Below, one piece after another: positions 5,879 through 7,165 of a stretch of 7,165 bases of DNA; positions within the stretch are counted from its first letter, which is position 1; every line of letters begins with the position of its first letter. The notes under the pieces are model-generated. The model had not been told where the DNA came from. It searched no databases and saw only the letters and a program-made list of their open reading frames with translations. The stretch spans positions 1,375,206 to 1,382,370 of the forward strand of contig CP070752.1 of the NCBI GenBank assembly GCA_020348625.1, given 5' to 3'. The position numbers and the translations under genes were made by a program. The stretch is from Deltaproteobacteria bacterium. Its GTDB lineage: Bacteria; Desulfobacterota; DSM-4660; Desulfatiglandales; B25-G16.

Positions 5879-7165
5879 ATGGTTAAAAAACCTATGCACG
5901 AAGAACTACAGCAGAAAATCAAGGAACTTGAGAGGAAAGCGGCTGAACGAAGAAAGGTGGAGGTAGCTTTGCGGGAGAGCGAAATGCGGCTTTCCGAAAT
6001 CGTTCAAGGCAGCCTGATACCGACCTTTGTCATCGACAAAAAGCACATCATCACTCACTGCAATAAGGCCTATGAGAACCTAAAGGGGGTTTCCGCTGAG
6101 GAGATGATCGGAACTAAGGACCAGTGGACAACCTTCTATCCCCATCCACGGCCGACCATGGCTGACCTGATCGTTGATAATGCGACAGAGAAGGAGATTG
6201 CCCAGCACTACGGTGGAAAGGCCCGAAAGTCACCTCTTGTTTCGGGAGGATACGAGGCGGAGGATTTCTTCCCAGGTCTGGGGCAAGGGGGTCAATGGCT
6301 TTACTTCGGCGCCGCCCCGTTGAAAGATGCTGAGGGGAACATCACCGGAGCGATAGAGACTTTGCTGGACGTCACCGAGCGCAAGACCGCTGAGATGGGT
6401 CTTCGCAAGTCTGAGCGGCGGTACCGGACTTTGCTCGACTTTGTTCCATATCCGGTGGTGGTGTTCACAAAGGATGGAAGGGTTTCCTATCTAAACCCGG
6501 AGTTTACGGAGGTCTTCGGCTGGTCCCTCGCGGAACTGCGGGGGCGGACTATACCGTTTATTCCTCCGGGGCTCAAAGAGAAGTTTGCCGAAGATGTGAG
6601 AAGGCTGTTTGAGGAAAGGGTGTTTGAGGATCACGAAACCAAGCGCCTGACAAAGGATGGTCGGATCCTTGATGTATCGGTTAAGGTCGCGTTTTACCCG
6701 GAATCTGAAGAAAAGGAAGCCGAAGTGATCCTGATCCTCAGAGATATTACACACGATAAGAAGATGGAAGCTACGAACGATGCGATGCTCCGGATCAGCA
6801 TGGCGCTTCCACAATATCCCGACCTTGAGGACCTCCTTGATTATGTGAGCAGTGAGATTAGGCAGGTGCTTAACGTAGAGGGAGCCCTTGTCATCTTGCT
6901 GGACCCGGAGACAAAGGAGCTCTTTTTTCTGGGGACCGCCTATGAAGACCGAGCAACAGAGAGGAAGGCAAAGGAGATTCGTTATCCTGCTGATAGGGGC
7001 GTTTCGGGCAAAGTGGTAAGAACGGGCAAACCGATGATTGTGCCTGATACGTCCAAAGAACCCGCCTATTACGGGCTTATAGATGAAAAACTCGGGTTCC
7101 AATCTCGCAATATGATGGATGTGCCCCTGAGGAGCGGTGAGCGAATCATAGGGGTTTTATGTGCG
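5879..7165 (+). CDS. PAS-PAS-GAF sensory protein, probably a histidine kinase; C-terminus outside window
   Basis: The frame is open for 429 codons and runs off the window. It starts with a charged coiled coil (about 6-40). PAS 1 (about 38-168) contains FYPHPRPTMADLIVDN (86-101), GGYEAEDFFPGLG (123-135) and the closing TERKTAE. PAS 2 (about 178-296) has FTEVFGWSLAELRG in its core and ends RDITHDKK. A GAF domain runs from about 315 to the cut end, with DRGVSGKVVRTGKP (372-384) and MDVPLRSGERIIGVL typical of that fold. No membrane segment is seen, so it is a cytoplasmic sensor. The missing part most likely carries HisKA-HATPase, but a cyclase, phosphatase or other output cannot be excluded because no catalytic motif is in view. 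It is co-oriented with the Zra-like pair, 84 bases downstream. Whether it belongs to the same operon or pathway is unknown. The ligand cannot be read from sequence. Confidence 0.88.
   Translation, partial: MVKKPMHEELQQKIKELERKAAERRKVEVALRESEMRLSEIVQGSLIPTFVIDKKHIITHCNKAYENLKGVSAEEMIGTKDQWTTFYPHPRPTMADLIVDNATEKEIAQHYGGKARKSPLVSGGYEAEDFFPGLGQGGQWLYFGAAPLKDAEGNITGAIETLLDVTERKTAEMGLRKSERRYRTLLDFVPYPVVVFTKDGRVSYLNPEFTEVFGWSLAELRGRTIPFIPPGLKEKFAEDVRRLFEERVFEDHETKRLTKDGRILDVSVKVAFYPESEEKEAEVILILRDITHDKKMEATNDAMLRISMALPQYPDLEDLLDYVSSEIRQVLNVEGALVILLDPETKELFFLGTAYEDRATERKAKEIRYPADRGVSGKVVRTGKPMIVPDTSKEPAYYGLIDEKLGFQSRNMMDVPLRSGERIIGVLCA

Noticed and set aside
6491..7102. 203-residue open frame on the minus strand
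   Set aside because: It lies wholly inside the PAS-PAS-GAF gene, has no recognisable domain or ribosome binding site, and the plus-strand protein is clearly real.

Overview
The window reads as bacterial chromosome of roughly even base composition. The gene types suggest a Desulfobacterota-like (former deltaproteobacterial) anaerobe: a sigma-54-dependent two-component system, a multi-PAS/GAF sensor protein and an alkyl-DHAP-synthase-like flavoprotein. This assignment is an inference from gene families and motif style; no marker gene is present.

Layout. On the minus strand, positions 1563 to 1 hold a nearly complete FAD-binding oxidase of the alkyldihydroxyacetonephosphate synthase (AGPS) type, cut by the window edge. 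Upstream of it and in the same orientation (2261 to 1767) is a small secreted metal-binding protein of the ZraP/Spy/CpxP type. Diverging from that, on the plus strand, are a membrane histidine kinase (2623-4443) and an overlapping sigma-54-activating response regulator (4427-5794). These two resemble ZraS and ZraR. After an 84-base gap a third signalling gene begins (5879 to the end), with PAS-PAS-GAF order and a missing C-terminus.

The centre of interest is the 361-base divergent region between the zraP-like gene and the kinase. It contains an almost perfect sigma-54 promoter (GG-N10-GC, TGGCAT-N5-TTGCT) directed at the zraP-like gene. About 120-150 bases upstream of it lies a symmetrical pair of palindromes, GGATA-N5-TATCC, with centres 33 bases apart (about three helical turns). 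This is the expected layout for an NtrC-family activator bound upstream of its target promoter, so the pair is a good candidate for the response regulator's binding site. No GG-N10-GC sigma-54 element points toward the kinase.

Proposed working of the set: the kinase senses metal or envelope stress through its periplasmic loop and phosphorylates the regulator at Asp55. The regulator binds the paired palindromes and drives sigma-54 transcription of the periplasmic zraP-like protein. In Escherichia coli the equivalent ZraP protein binds zinc and damps the ZraSR system. The AGPS-like gene lies downstream of the zraP-like gene in the same direction, so it could be partly co-transcribed, but a perfect hairpin lies between them. 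This is mainly a recognisable Zra-type module with locally distinctive features rather than a wholly new system.
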